NCBI GenBank assembly: GCA_947568835.1 | Contig: OX387610.1 | Span: forward strand, 16,477,050-16,541,049 | DNA length: 64,000 nt | Direction of reading: 5' to 3' | From: Protonemura montana | Taxonomy: Eukaryota; Arthropoda; Insecta; Plecoptera; Nemouridae | Shown here: one piece after another, positions 23,317 through 33,907 of the stretch | Position numbering within the stretch: position 1 is the first letter of the stretch | Layout: every line of letters starts with the position of its first letter | Notes under the pieces: model-generated | The model's input: only the letters and a program-made list of their open reading frames with translations | The model's database searches: none | Told to the model about the DNA's origin: nothing | Program-made: the position numbers and the translations under genes

Positions 23317-23973
23317 GTTACTAGAGATTGACAGGTTGTGACGTGATATAGCGTCACTAGAATCAGAGTGACTGTGAGTATTCACAGCCTCTTGGTTCTA
23401 CTCCTTGGAGAACTGTCATTCTCAACAATTACACTAAAATCGTCTCAAAAAGCCAGTGTCCAAGCAGCTCAATTGGTTAGAGCAACACCCACGACAGGTG
23501 GAGATCGGGGTCCAAGTAGCTCAATTAGTTAGAGCAACACCCGCGGTGGAGATCGGGGTCCAAGCAGCTCAATTGGTTAGAGCAACACCCGCGACAGATG
23601 GAGATCAAGGTCCAAGTAGCTCAATTGGTTAGAGCAACACCCGCGACAGGTGGAGATCGGGGTCCAAGTAGCTCAATTGCTTAGAGCAACATCCGCGACA
23701 GGTGGAGATCGGGGTTCAAGTAGCTCAATTGGTTAGAGCAACACCCGCGACAGGTGGAGATCGGGGTCCAAGTAGCTCAATTGGTTAGAGCAACACCCGC
23801 GACAGGTGGAGATCGGGGTCCAAGTAGCTCAATTGGTTAGAGCAACACCCGCGACAGGTGGAGATCGGGGTCCAAGTAGCTCAATTGGTTAGAGCAACAC
23901 CCGCGACATTTGGAGATCAGGGTCCAAGTAGCTCAATTGGTTAGAGCAACACCCGCGACATTTGGAGATCAGG
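23317..23973 (+). mobile_element. tRNA-like SINE with 10-copy internal 52-bp array
   Basis: A left segment (23317-23430) is shared with 30617-30731. Then comes ACACTAAAATCGTCTCAAAA (23431-23450), followed by about ten 52-bp units beginning TCCAAGTAGCTCAATTGGTT. The unit contains a tRNA D-arm/A-box (TAGCTCAATTGG, TTAGAGCA) and an anticodon-arm-like CACCCGCGACAGGTG. Most units end GATCGGGG and run straight into TCCAAG without a B box; one (near 23715) keeps GGGGTTCAAG. It ends 85 bases before a FAM20C exon and is inverted relative to 24421-24960. Confidence 0.85.
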
Positions 23974-24058
23974 GGGCGTGTCAGTGATGTTAGTGCATCA
24001 GTTTGTTAAGAGGTAATTTGTTTACCTGATAATACAATGTTCCATCTTATGTTCGCAG

Positions 24059-24363
24059 ACTGCTTGGGTTCCGACGCGCTATGCCAGTCACTGGTCGGAT
24101 CCTCAACATCACCACCGAGGTTTATGAAGTTGCTGACGGTGACTTGCTCAAGACGTTCTTCGTGTCTCCCGGCAACAATCTCTGCTTCCACGGCAAGTGC
24201 TCGTACTACTGCGATACCGCGCACGCCATCTGTGGGTCTCCAGATACACTTGAAGGCTCATTTGCTGCTTTCCTCCCTGGCAATGATGTCGCACCCAGGA
24301 AAGTCTGGCGGCATCCGTGGAGGCGTTCTTATCACAAGAGACGGAAGGCGCAGTGGGAACAAG
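24059..24363 (+). CDS. FAM20C: FAM20C-like secreted kinase, internal exon
   Basis: The first of three exons seen here. FAM20C is a Golgi/secreted kinase that phosphorylates Ser-x-Glu sites in secreted proteins, including biomineralisation proteins (family knowledge). The acceptor TTCGCAG ends at 24058 and the donor AG|GTAAGA follows 24363. The exon starts in phase 2 and leaves one base (G) for the next exon. The translation reads [14 protein letters not shown], then the Cys-rich stretch [19 protein letters not shown], then [10 protein letters not shown] and [19 protein letters not shown], which follow FAM20C closely. FAM20A or FAM20B orthology is less likely. The start codon and earlier exons are not in this window, unless beyond what I can recognise. 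Confidence 0.92.
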
Positions 24364-25119
24364 GTAAGACACGTGGTCTTGCTCTTGAATCCTTGACCTC
24401 TGTCTTTTTTATTATTATGAACACTATAACCGTCTCAAAAATCGATGCCCAAACGGGCACTCGAACCCAGATCTCCACCTGTCGCGGGTGTTGCTCTAAC
24501 CAATTGAGCTACTTAGACCCCGATCTCCACCTGTCGCGGGTGTTGCTCTAACCAATTGAGCTACTTCGACCCCGATCTCCACCTGTCACCGGTGTTGCTC
24601 TAACCAATTGAGCTACTTGGACCCCGATCTCCACCTGTCGCGGGTGTTGCTCTAACCAATTGAGCTACTTGGACCCCGATCTCCACCTGTCACCTTTGTT
24701 GCTCTAACCAATTGAGCTACTTGGACCCCGATCTCCACCTGTCGCGTGTGTTGCTCTAACCAATTGAGCTACTTGAACCCCGATCTCCACCTGTCGTGGG
24801 TGTTGCTCTAACCAATTGAGCTACTTGGACCCCGATCTCCACCTGTCGCGGGTGTTGCTCTAACCTATTGAGCTACTTGGACCCCAATCTCCACCTGTCG
24901 CGGGTGTTTCTCTAACCAATTGAACTACTTGGACACTTTCTTTTGAGACGATTTTAGTGTAATTCATCTAAAATGTTATCAAACTGATTTATTAATCTGA
25001 TATTTTGGGTGGATCTGCTGGGTGCTCAGCCTCCAATCTCTGGTTAGCCTCCAAATGAACTTCGACGCAGTCCACTTTGCACAACAGAGCGTTGAAACGC
25101 CTCCATCTCTTGCCCCCAG
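24364..25119 (+). other. FAM20C-like intron (756 bases) holding an inverted SINE
   Basis: Canonical GT-AG intron with a good polypyrimidine acceptor (CTCTTGCCCCCAG). More than two thirds is the minus-strand tRNA-like SINE at 24421-24960. Joining the flanking exons restores one Asp codon (G|AC) and gives an uninterrupted match to the family. Confidence 0.9.
24421..24960 (-). mobile_element. tRNA-like SINE, minus strand, nine 52-bp units, TIR-like ends
   Basis: In minus orientation: ACACTAAAATCGTCTCAAAA, nine A-box units of 52 bp, one B box (GGGTTCGAGTGCC at about 24457-24469), then a GGGCATCGATTTTTGAGACG tail ending TATAGTGT and a TAA-rich flank. The two ends form an inverted repeat matching at 18 of 20 positions (24421-24440 versus 24941-24960). 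Only the terminal unit keeps the B box, so just the A-box half of the tRNA-like head was multiplied. Confidence 0.88.
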
Positions 25120-25393
25120 ACTCTGACTACTGCTCGTTGGTGCGTGACATCCCACCCTACGACACGGGACGTCGTCTCCTGGACTTGATGGACATGTCCG
25201 TGTTTGATTTCCTTACCGGAAACATGGACCGGCACCACTACGAGACATTCAAAGCGTTCGGCAACGACACATTTCCGTTGCATCTCGACCACGGCCGGGG
25301 CTTCGGGGCTCCGTTTAGAGACGAACTGTCGATCCTTGCTCCACTACTACAGTGCTGCCTCGTGCGGCAGTCCACGCTCAACACGTTGCTCAG
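25120..25393 (+). CDS. FAM20C: FAM20C-like secreted kinase, catalytic exon
   Basis: This exon carries the kinase active site. Its translation reads [20 protein letters not shown], then [21 protein letters not shown] with the catalytic Asp of the MDRHHYE motif. Then comes HLDHGRGFG, whose Asp is the metal-binding residue equivalent to the kinase DFG Asp, and [13 protein letters not shown] with conserved cysteines. The [11 protein letters not shown] and GRGFG forms match FAM20C rather than FAM20B (GNADRHHYES and DNAKSFG in the xylosylkinase). The catalytic residues are intact. The donor CAG|GTTAGT follows 25393, leaving AG for the next codon (phase 2). Confidence 0.95.
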
Positions 25394-25750
25394 GTTAGTC
25401 AAGGGCTGGATATAAGTTAGGTTACCTTTGCTTGTTGGACTCTTGCAGGTGCAGGGCCAATGTTTTACTACGTTTAAACTTCTGTCTACTTTATCTTGTC
25501 TGCAAAGAAAGATGGCCGCCAAATGATTGCTTTACCCGACAAAAATGTAGGATGCCGCCAGGTGGAGCCACCGTCGCCTCGAGTGCTAAGATATTTAATT
25601 TCTTTATTTCTCGCAGATTACTCGCATTTAAAACTGGTTTACACTCAATTAATCTTAATTAGTGCTAACCTCAACGATTGATAAACATGTATCGATATTT
25701 TGAGTCGTAATTATTTAACTGTAGAGTTTTTTTAAAATAACGGCCGCATG

Positions 25751-26229
25751 CGCCATCGGGTGGCACCTACCGTTACCACGTGTTGCCGGCCTCGTTTGCT
25801 CAGCAGCAAGCGCCATCGGTTGGCACCTTCCGTTACCACGTGTTGCCGGCCTCGTTTGCTCAGCAGCAAGCGCCATCGGGTGGCACCTACCGTTACCACG
25901 TGTTGCCGGCCTCGTTTGCTCAGCAGCAAGTGCCATCGGGTGGCACCTACCGTTACCACGTGTTGCCGGCCTCGTTTGCTCAACAGCAAGCGCCATCGGG
26001 TGGCACCTACCGTTACCACGTGTTGCCGGCCTCGTTTGCTCAGCAGCAAGTGCCATCGGGTGGCACCTACCGTTACCACGTGTTGCCGGCCTCGTTTGCT
26101 CAGCAGCAAGTGCCATCGGGTGGCACCTACCGTTACCACGTGTTGCCGGCCTCGTTTGCTCAGCAGCAAGCGCCATCGGGTAGCACCTACCGTTACCACG
26201 TGTTGCCGGCCTCGTTTGCTCAGCAGAAC
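25751..26229 (+). repeat. 60-bp minisatellite, 8 copies (inverted partner at 39732-40867)
   Basis: Perfectly registered 60-bp units starting CGCCATCGGGTGGCACCTAC, then CGTTACCACGTGTTGCCGGC, then CTCGTTTGCTCAGCAGCAAG. Each unit has a palindromic CACGTG. The right flank (AACGTTTAACATGAACGCTG) resembles, in reverse, the left flank of the 39732 array, so the two are copies of one larger element. Long ORFs in several frames are repeat artefacts. Confidence 0.95.
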
Positions 26230-26628
26230 GTTTAACATGAACGCTGTGTCTCTGACTGTGGCTATAGACTCAATGTCGCTCATTAAATAATTGCACCACG
26301 AGTCGCGAAGGGTTAAGACATGTCGTGACTATCACTAATAAAACATATATACAATGAAAAATATTGCCCAACCTATCGCATATTTTGATTTTGGGCAATA
26401 ATTGATTTTGCCCCCAGTTGAATTTTTTTGAATATTTCTCGTTTAATAGTTTGAAACTTTTGCTGTCCTTGGGGCTGATTTCAGTAACAGCGTTTATATC
26501 TTGCTTAACCGCCGTTTAACGGAAGTTTTAGGCAAACATTGATTTTCAGGTTTAGTCGTCATTTTGAAAGATTTGAAAGCGACTGAAAGCGATTTGAATG
26601 ACTGACAGCCTGGATATGTAAGATGCAC
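26230..26628. other. Intronic spacer
   Basis: AT-rich intron sequence, no gene or repeat recognised apart from a short duplicated TTTTGGGCAATAATTGATTTT-like patch near 26360-26410. Confidence 0.4.
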
Positions 26629-27400
26629 CTAACCTAGCAGGAAGGAGGGGAAACCCGGCGCCGGCACGTAGCCTACTCCTGTCGAAGAGCACCAAGGGAC
26701 CACCGGCTTAACGTCCCTTCCGAAGGACGGTACAACTCGAACAACAGGATTCCTCCACAAATCCATGCTGTCGAGAGGTTGATAAGCAAGGCGAGTGAAG
26801 TTGCTGTACTAACTTTCATCCCTCCAACCTCTCTCCCGAACAGAACTGGTCATGTGTATGATGGTCACCCATCCAATACCTGACCCAGCGCAGTGTTGCT
26901 TAACTTTCATCCCTCCAACCTCTCTCCCGAACAGAACTGGTCATGTGTATAATGGTCACCCATCCACTACCTGACCCAACGCAGTGTTGCTTAACTTTCA
27001 TCCCTCCAACCTCTCTCCCGAACAGAACTGGTCATGTGTATGATGGTCACCCATCCAATACCTGACCCAGCGCAGTGTTGCTTAACTTTCATCCCTCCAA
27101 CCTCTCTCCCGAACAGAACTAGTCATGTGTATGATGGTCACCCATACAATACCTGACCCAGCACAGTGTTGCTTAACTTTCATCCCTCCAACCTCTCTCC
27201 CGAACAGAACTGGTCATGTGTATGATGGTCACCCATCCAATACCTGACCCAGCGCAGTGTTGCTTAACTTTCATCCCTCCAACCTCTCTCCCGAACAGAA
27301 CTGGTCATGTGTATGATGGTCACCCATACAATACCTGACCCAGCGCAGTGTTGCTTAACTTCTGTGATCTCACGACGACCTGTGTTTCCATCTCGCTAAA
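26629..27400 (-). mobile_element. 5S-rRNA-derived SINE, minus strand, with six 91-bp units
   Basis: Read on the minus strand: a head GAAACACAGGTCGTCGTGAG followed by ATCACAGAAGTTAAGCAAC that matches the 5S rRNA internal promoter region, then six 91-bp units each with a 5S C-box-like TTGGATGGGTGACC, then a body (26629-26815) ending in CCGGGTTTCCCCTCCTTCC. The head matches the copy at 43880-44210. TTAAGC anchors recur every 91 bases (26900, 26991, 27082, 27173, 27264, 27355). Confidence 0.85.
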
Positions 27401-28191
27401 CTGTTCGGTTTCTCTCCTTGACTCACAGTCTTGATATTTAAGATGGTTTTGTAAGAAGTGATCTTCATTTGTTTGCAATCAGTAAATCTTGATCTGCCGT
27501 CTTGACGAGTTAGTGGAGGGGGTGGGGTCCTGCATTTACCGCGCATCAGCGTATCGATTCTCAGCGAACCCCATTAACCTCTAACTCAATTACATTTCGG
27601 AGAAAGCAAATTTGTAGGGTATAAGGTTGGTCCACGATTCTGCTAGGGTGAGGGGGGGGGGGGGGGCAGTATTTTCACTCCATGGCATAAAACAGAAAGA
27701 AGGATAATAATTGAAGTTGAGCCCACGTAGGTCAGTGGTTTGTGCGAGGGAATTACAAGGAAAAATACATTTTTAAATATAAATATATGTTGATAATAAA
27801 AGTAATTATTATAATATTATTATTATATAATATAATATTAATAGTGATAAAAAACATAAGATAATTAAAGTAAAAATACTCTTATTATAAGAGAATATCG
27901 ATCTAGAGAAGATGATACTAGTTAATTTTGAAATGCTGGGTGTTTTTGTTGAAAATATCTCACCCTTTCACCAGGAGTTACATTGGTTGCAATTAGATTT
28001 GGTTGGCATTTTTCATTGAAGAAAGTATGATTATTGACCACGATCAGGTTAATAGTGGGAAGGGAGAACAAGAATTTGACGGATCTACAGATTTTCAAAA
28101 AGTAAGTAGCTGATGTTTCTTTTGAAGTTTAAAATATCACAGTTTTGTCTTCATGAGCCGTTTATTTATCCGATTACAATAATTACTTCCC
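27401..28191. other. Intronic spacer with G tract and AT-rich patch
   Basis: No gene recognised. A G run lies at about 27650-27666 and a very AT-rich stretch at about 27770-27860. Confidence 0.45.
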
Positions 28192-29479
28192 TAAACCTCG
28201 ACAAACCTCGACAAACCTCGACAAACCTCGACAAACCTCGACAAACCTCGACAAGCCGTGACAAGCCGTGACAAACCTCAACAAGCCGTGACAAGCCGTG
28301 ACAAGCCGTGACAAGCCATGACAAGCCTCAACAAGCCGTGACAAGCCGTGACAAGCCGTGACAAACCTCGACAATCCGTGACAAACCTCGACAAACCTCG
28401 ACAATCCTTGACAAGCCGTGACAAACCTCAACAAGCCGTGACAAGCCGTGACAAGCCGTGACAAGCCGTGACAAGCCGTGACAAGCCGTGACAAACCGTG
28501 ACAAGCCGTGACAAGCCGTGACAAGCCGTGACAAGCCGTGACAAGCCGTGACAAGCCGTGACAAGCCGGGACAAGCCGTGACAAACCTCGACAAGCCGTG
28601 ACAAGCCGTGACAAACCGTGACAAGCCGTGACAAGCCGTGACAAGCCGTGACAAGCCGTGACAAGCCGTGACAAGCCGTGACAAACCGTGACAAGCCGTG
28701 ACAAACCGTGACAAGCCGTGACAAGCCATGACAAGCCGTGACAAGCCGTGACAAGCCGTGACAAGCCGTGACAAGCCGTGACAAGCCGTGACAAGCCTCG
28801 ACAAACCTCGACAAACCTCGACAAACCTCGACAAACCTCGACAATCCGTGACAAGCCGTGACAAGCCTCAACAAGCCGTGACAAGCCGTGACAAGCCGTG
28901 ACAAGCCGTGACAAGCCGTGACAAGCCATGACAAGCCATGACAAGCCGTGACAAGCCGTGACAAGCCGTGACAAGCCGTGACAAGCCGTGACAAACCGTG
29001 ACAAGCCGTGACAAGCCATGACAAGCCGTGACAAGCCGTGACAAGCCGTGACAAGCCGTGACAAGCCATGACAAGCCGTGACAAGCCGTGACAAGCCGTG
29101 ACAAGCCGTGACAAGCCGTGACAAGCCGTGACAAGCCATGACAAGCCATGACAAGCCGTGACAAACCGTGACAAGCCGTGACAAGCCGTGACAAGCCGTG
29201 ACAAGCCATGACAAACCGTGACAAACCGTGACAAGCCGTGACAAGCCGTGACAAGCCGTGACAAGCCGTGACAAGCCGTGACAAACCGTGACAAACCGTG
29301 ACAAGCCGTGACAAGCCGTGACAAGCCGTGACAAGCCGTGACAAGCCGTGACAAGCCGTGACAAGCCGTGACAAGCCGTGACAAGCCGTGACAAGCCGTG
29401 ACAAGCCATGACAAGCCGTGACAAGCCGTGACAAACCTCGACAAGCCGTGACAAGCCGTGACAAGCCGTGACAAACCTC
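28192..29479. repeat. 10-bp minisatellite (ACAAGCCGTG), about 128 copies
   Basis: Units keep an exact 10-base register for almost 1.3 kb with no indel. Main variants are ACAAGCCGTG, ACAAACCTCG, ACAAACCGTG and ACAAGCCATG. The ACAAACCTCG form clusters at the left end and at 28797-28845. The minus strand is open in all three frames, giving spurious ORFs of up to 445 codons. Confidence 0.97.
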
Positions 29480-30181
29480 TTCACGGAAATTGAAAGATAT
29501 TTTATAAGAAGAGCAAACAAATTAAGATCTCCACGACCGGGGATTTCAAAAACAAAAACCTGTGACTGCAGGACGGAAATCAGTTCGTGGTTGTGATGGA
29601 GTGGTGAGGGGGGTGGTGGGGGGGGGGTCTGTTAAGAAGATCTGGCAGACCGTGCCTCACTTAATACCCCCTCCATCCCCTCCACCCCTCCACCCCCCCC
29701 GACCACCAACCGCAGCCCGTAGCGCGAATAATCGACGACTTCAAATGCATTTCAAGGAAATACTGTTGTAAAAAAAAAACGTTGAAAGCAACGCACATTT
29801 GAAAAAAAAAAACCGCCTGCTTCATTTTTTTGCTTTTCGCGCGTCGCGCATATAAAGAGACACGGCAGAGTCGATCACGCGAATAAAAATTCAAATCTGA
29901 TTGCACGGTTCAACATCGCAGGGACGCATCCCAACGCCGCCCCCCAGTCAATTGTCTCCCCTCCCCCTCCCCCGACCCCTCCCCCGCCCCCAACCCCTCA
30001 CCCAACCCCGTCCCCAACACTAACCATTGCGGTGAATCTGAATTCCCGGTCGCGTAAAATGATCAACCCGGCGTTGTGCGGCTGCTCGGCGAATGGGCAC
30101 TTTGCATGCGACGGACCGGACGTGACGACCCCCCTCCCCTACTACCCTCCTACCCTCCTACCCTCCTACCCCTCTTACCCC
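29480..30181. other. Intronic spacer with several C-rich and G-rich tracts
   Basis: No gene recognised. G-rich at about 29607-29627. C-rich at about 29666-29702, 29940-30015 and 30130-30182. The long C-rich block could form i-motif/G-quadruplex structures. Confidence 0.45.
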
Positions 30182-30186
30182 TGGAG

Positions 30187-30310
30187 GACACATGGTGGGA
30201 CACATGGTGGGACACATGGTGGGACACATGGTGGGACACATGGTGGGACACATGGTGGGACACATGGTGGGACACATGGTGGGATACATGGTGGGACACA
30301 TGGTGGGACA
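30187..30310. repeat. 12-bp minisatellite (ACACATGGTGGG), about 10 copies
   Basis: Nearly perfect 12-bp units with a single ATACATGG variant. Open in all three plus-strand frames because 12 is a multiple of 3 and the unit lacks stops; not coding. Confidence 0.95.
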
Positions 30311-30616
30311 GCGCGCCTGGTGTCTGTATTATGATATTAAATCAGAGAAACTCACGTTCATTGCAAACCAGTTTGCGTCGGGGGACAGAATTTATATGTG
30401 AATGACACGCGTTCAATCAGAACAATCAACTGACTCACACAATCTTATTTAGCTTCAATTATTATTATTATTGTCATTATTACTGTGAGGAATTTGATTA
30501 AAGTTGCTAATGTTTGGTATATTTTATGACCAGGAACACTAATAACCAAGCAAATTACAGGCGTTTGTAATTTAAATCAGGTTTCACTACTAATGTCGCT
30601 TCTATCCTCGAATCGG
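30311..30616. other. Intronic spacer
   Basis: AT-rich unique sequence with no gene or repeat recognised. Confidence 0.4.
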
Positions 30617-30971
30617 AGTTACTCGAGATTGACAGGTTGTGACGTGATATAGCGTCACTAGAATCAGAGTGACTGTGAGTATTCACAGTCTCTTGGTTCT
30701 ACTCCTTGGAGATCCGTCTTTCTCATCAAATACACTAAAATCATCTCAAAAAGCCAGTGTCCAAGTAGCTCAATTGGTTAGAGCAACACCCGCGACAGGT
30801 GAAGATCGGGGTCCAAGTAGTTCAATTGGTTAGAGCAACACCCGCGACAGGTGAAGATCGGGGTCCAAGTAGTTCAATTGGTTAGAGCAACACCCGCGAC
30901 AGGTGAAGATCGGGGTCCAAGTAGTTCAATTGGTTAGAGCAACACCCGCGACAGGTGGAGATCGGGGTTCG
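30617..30971 (+). mobile_element. tRNA-like SINE, plus strand, four 52-bp units, 3' truncated
   Basis: Shares the left segment (30617-30731) with 23317-23430, then ACACTAAAATCATCTCAAAA (30732-30751) and four 52-bp A-box units. The last unit reaches a B-box start (GGGGTTCGA) and stops exactly where the 72-bp array begins. Its own 3' tail is missing. Confidence 0.85.
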
Positions 30972-32384
30972 ACATTTTTCAACCACTAGCACCAAGTACA
31001 TGGGACTGCTTGGAAAAACATGGCCCATAAGAATAACACAGAGACATTGTTCAACCACTAGCACCTAGTACATTGGACTGCTTGGAAAAACATGGCCCAT
31101 AAGAATAACACAGAGACATTGTTCAACCACTAGCACCTAGTACATTGGACTGCTTGGAAAAACATGGCCCATTAGAATAACACAGATACATTTTTCAACC
31201 ACTAGCACCAAGTACATTGGACTGCTTGGAAAAACATGGCCTATAAGAATAACACAGAGACATTTTTCAACCACTAGCACCAAGTACATTGAACTGCTTG
31301 GAAAAACATGGCCTATAAGAATAACACAGAGACATTGTTCAACCACTAGCACCAAGTACATTGGACTGCTTGGAAAAACATGGCCCATAAGAATAACACA
31401 GAGACATTTTTCAACCACTAGCACCAAGTACATTGAACTGCTTGGAAAAACATGGCCTATAAGAATAACACAGAGACATTGTTCAACCACTAGCACCTAG
31501 TACATTGGACTGCTTGGAAAAACATGGTTCATAAGAATAACACAGAGACATTGTTCAACCACTAGCACCTAGTACATTGGACTGCTTGGAAAAACATGGT
31601 TCATAAGAATAACACAGAGACATTGTTCAACCACTAGCACCTAGTACATTGGACTGCTTGGAAAAACATGGCCCATAAGAATAACACAGAGACATTTTTC
31701 AACCACTAGCACCTAGTACATTGGACTGCTTGGAAAAACATGGCCCATAAGAATAACACAGAGACATTTTTCAACCACTAGCACCAAGTACATTGGACTG
31801 CTTGGGAAAACATGGCCTATAAGAATAACACAGAGACATTGTTCAACCACTAGCACCTAGTACATTGGACTGCTTGGAAAAACATGGCCCATAAGAATAA
31901 CACAGAGACATTGTTCAACCACTAGCACCTAGTACATTGGACTGCTTGAAAAAACATGGCCCATAAGAATAACACAGAGACATATTTTAACCACTAGCAC
32001 CTAGTACATTGGACTGCTTGGAAAAACATGGCCCATAAGAATAACACAGAGACATTTTTCAACCACTAGCACCTAGTACATTGGACTGCTTGAAAAAACA
32101 TGGCCCATAAGAATAACACAGAGACATTTTTCAACCACTAGCACCTAGTACATTGGACTGCTTGGAAAAACATGGCCCTTAAGAATAACACAGAGACATT
32201 GTTCAACCACTAGCACCTAGTACATTGGACTGCTTGGAAAAACATGGCCCATAAGAATAACACAGAGACATTGTTCAACCACTAGCACCTAGTACATTGG
32301 ACTGCTTGGAAAAACATGGCCCATAAGAATAACACAGAGACATTGTTCAACCACTAGCACCTAGTACATTGGACTGCTTGGAAC
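30972..32384. repeat. 72-bp minisatellite, about 19.6 copies
   Basis: Unit CAACCACTAGCACCTAGTAC, ATTGGACTGCTTGGAAAAAC, ATGGCCCATAAGAATAACAC, AGAGACATTGTT. Spacing is exactly 72. Variants include CACCAAGTAC, GGCCTATAAG, GGTTCATAAG and ATTTTTC for ATTGTTC. It starts at the B box of the preceding SINE. The unit is 24 codons long, so a minus-strand ORF appears; there is no coding evidence. Confidence 0.95.
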
Positions 32385-33117
32385 CCAATGGCACTACGGA
32401 TAAAAGTTTCAATGCCAAGTGCTGTCAATGATATCAGTTCAGGTTTTGAGTAAATCTCCTCGCTTTCTTCACGCTGTAGAAAATGCGCGGCTGAAATTTA
32501 GAATTTATTTAAAAAATTCCGTTGAGTTCTCCTTGGTCAATGGTAACGCTTCTCCTGTTCATGCCTTGATTTAATTTAGGCTGGGTTTGGTTAATGACCC
32601 AATTTTAGCAAGTTTAAAAAGTCTAAAAAGTTTAAAAAGTTTAAAAAGTTTAAAAAGTTTAAAAAGGGTGTAACGAGAATTATCCGGTCGTGAAGGTTGG
32701 AAAGAGTTTGCCGCTCTAAATGATGCTCCTCTTTCTCTGCTAAAATTTAATCATCTTTGTACGGGATCTAATTAGTGTTTGAATCCGAGTGCTTGGAAAG
32801 CTTGCAAGCAATTCCGCCAGGTGGATGATAGGGGGATGATAGGGGAGTGATAGGGGGTGATAGGGGGTGATCGGGGGATGATATGGGGGGGATGATAGGG
32901 GGATGATAGGGGATTGGGACAAAAGCGATGGGTGGAGGGGTGAATATGCTAAATCCAAAAACATTGACGCTGTGTTTCTTCCCCAATTCTAATAATTACA
33001 ACATCAAAGCAAACAATCGCGGTCACCGACGCTTTCAACGCTGGCGTCGCGACGCCCGTTTTTAGCGGCGGCTTCGATCGTAAATCGCGAAATTAGCGCC
33101 AAAAAAATCGCCGCCAT
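32385..33117. other. Intronic spacer with two short repeats
   Basis: Contains a 10-bp repeat (AAAAAGTTTA, about six copies, 32610-32666) and an imperfect GATGATAGGGGG repeat (about 32823-32920). Otherwise unique, with no gene recognised. Confidence 0.5.
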
Positions 33118-33707
33118 GCGTCAAGCGTCGTGCGTCGTGCGTCGTGCGTCAAGCGTCGTGCGTCGTACGTCAAGCGTCGTGCATCGTGCTTCAAGCGTCG
33201 TGCGTCAAGCGTCGTGCGTCGTGCGTCAAGCGTCGTGCGTCGTGCGTCAAGCGTCGTGCGTCAAGCGTCGTGCGTCGTGCGTCAAGCGTCGTGCGTCGTG
33301 CGTCAAGCGTCGTGCGTCATGCATCGTGCGTCATGCATCGTGCGTCGTGCGTCATGCGTCGTGCGTCGTGCGTCGTGCGTCATGCATCGTGCGTCGTGCG
33401 TCGTGCGTCATGCGTCGTGCGTCATGCGTCGTGCGTCATGCGTCGTGCGTCGTGCGTCATGCGTCGTGCGACATGCGTCGTGCGTCGTGCGTTGTGCGTC
33501 ATGCGTCGTGCGTCGTGTGTCATGCGTCGTGCGTCGTGCGTCATGCGTCGTGCGTCGTGCGTTGTGCGTCATGCGTCGTGCGTCGTGCGTCATGCGCTGT
33601 GCGTCATGCGTCGTGCGTCGTGCGTCGTGCGTTGTGCGTCGTGCGTCATGCGCTGTGCGTCGTGCGTTGTGCGTCGTGCGTCGTGCGTCGTGCGTCGTGC
33701 GTCGTGT
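33118..33707. repeat. 7-bp CpG minisatellite (GCGTCGT), about 84 copies
   Basis: Heptamers GCGTCGT, GCGTCAA and GCGTCAT. GCGTCAA dominates the first third and GCGTCAT the rest, a visible shift along the array. Very CpG-dense. Plus-strand ORFs rich in Arg-Ala-Ser-Cys-Val in three frames are artefacts. Confidence 0.96.
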
Positions 33708-33907
33708 GGGGAAGATAAAGTCGAAGCAAGGTTTAATTATCTCGCCCAATTTTCCAAACAATGTTTAATATTGACTCCAACCGCACGACGGGAAACTTTA
33801 ATACGATCTTAAAATTAACAAAATATCTCATGTTCACAATTTTCAATTCACCACAAGTTGGATTTCCCTTGAGATGGAAACTGAAGCAATATCAAACACG
33901 CACACTT

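Noticed and set aside
23459-24935. Cluster of tRNA genes
   Set aside because: Units have an A box and anticodon-arm-like sequence, but most lack the B box and acceptor stem. They are SINE fragments.
28183-29520. 445-codon minus-strand ORF in the 10-bp array
   Set aside because: A ten-residue repeat from a 10-bp unit, open in all three minus frames.
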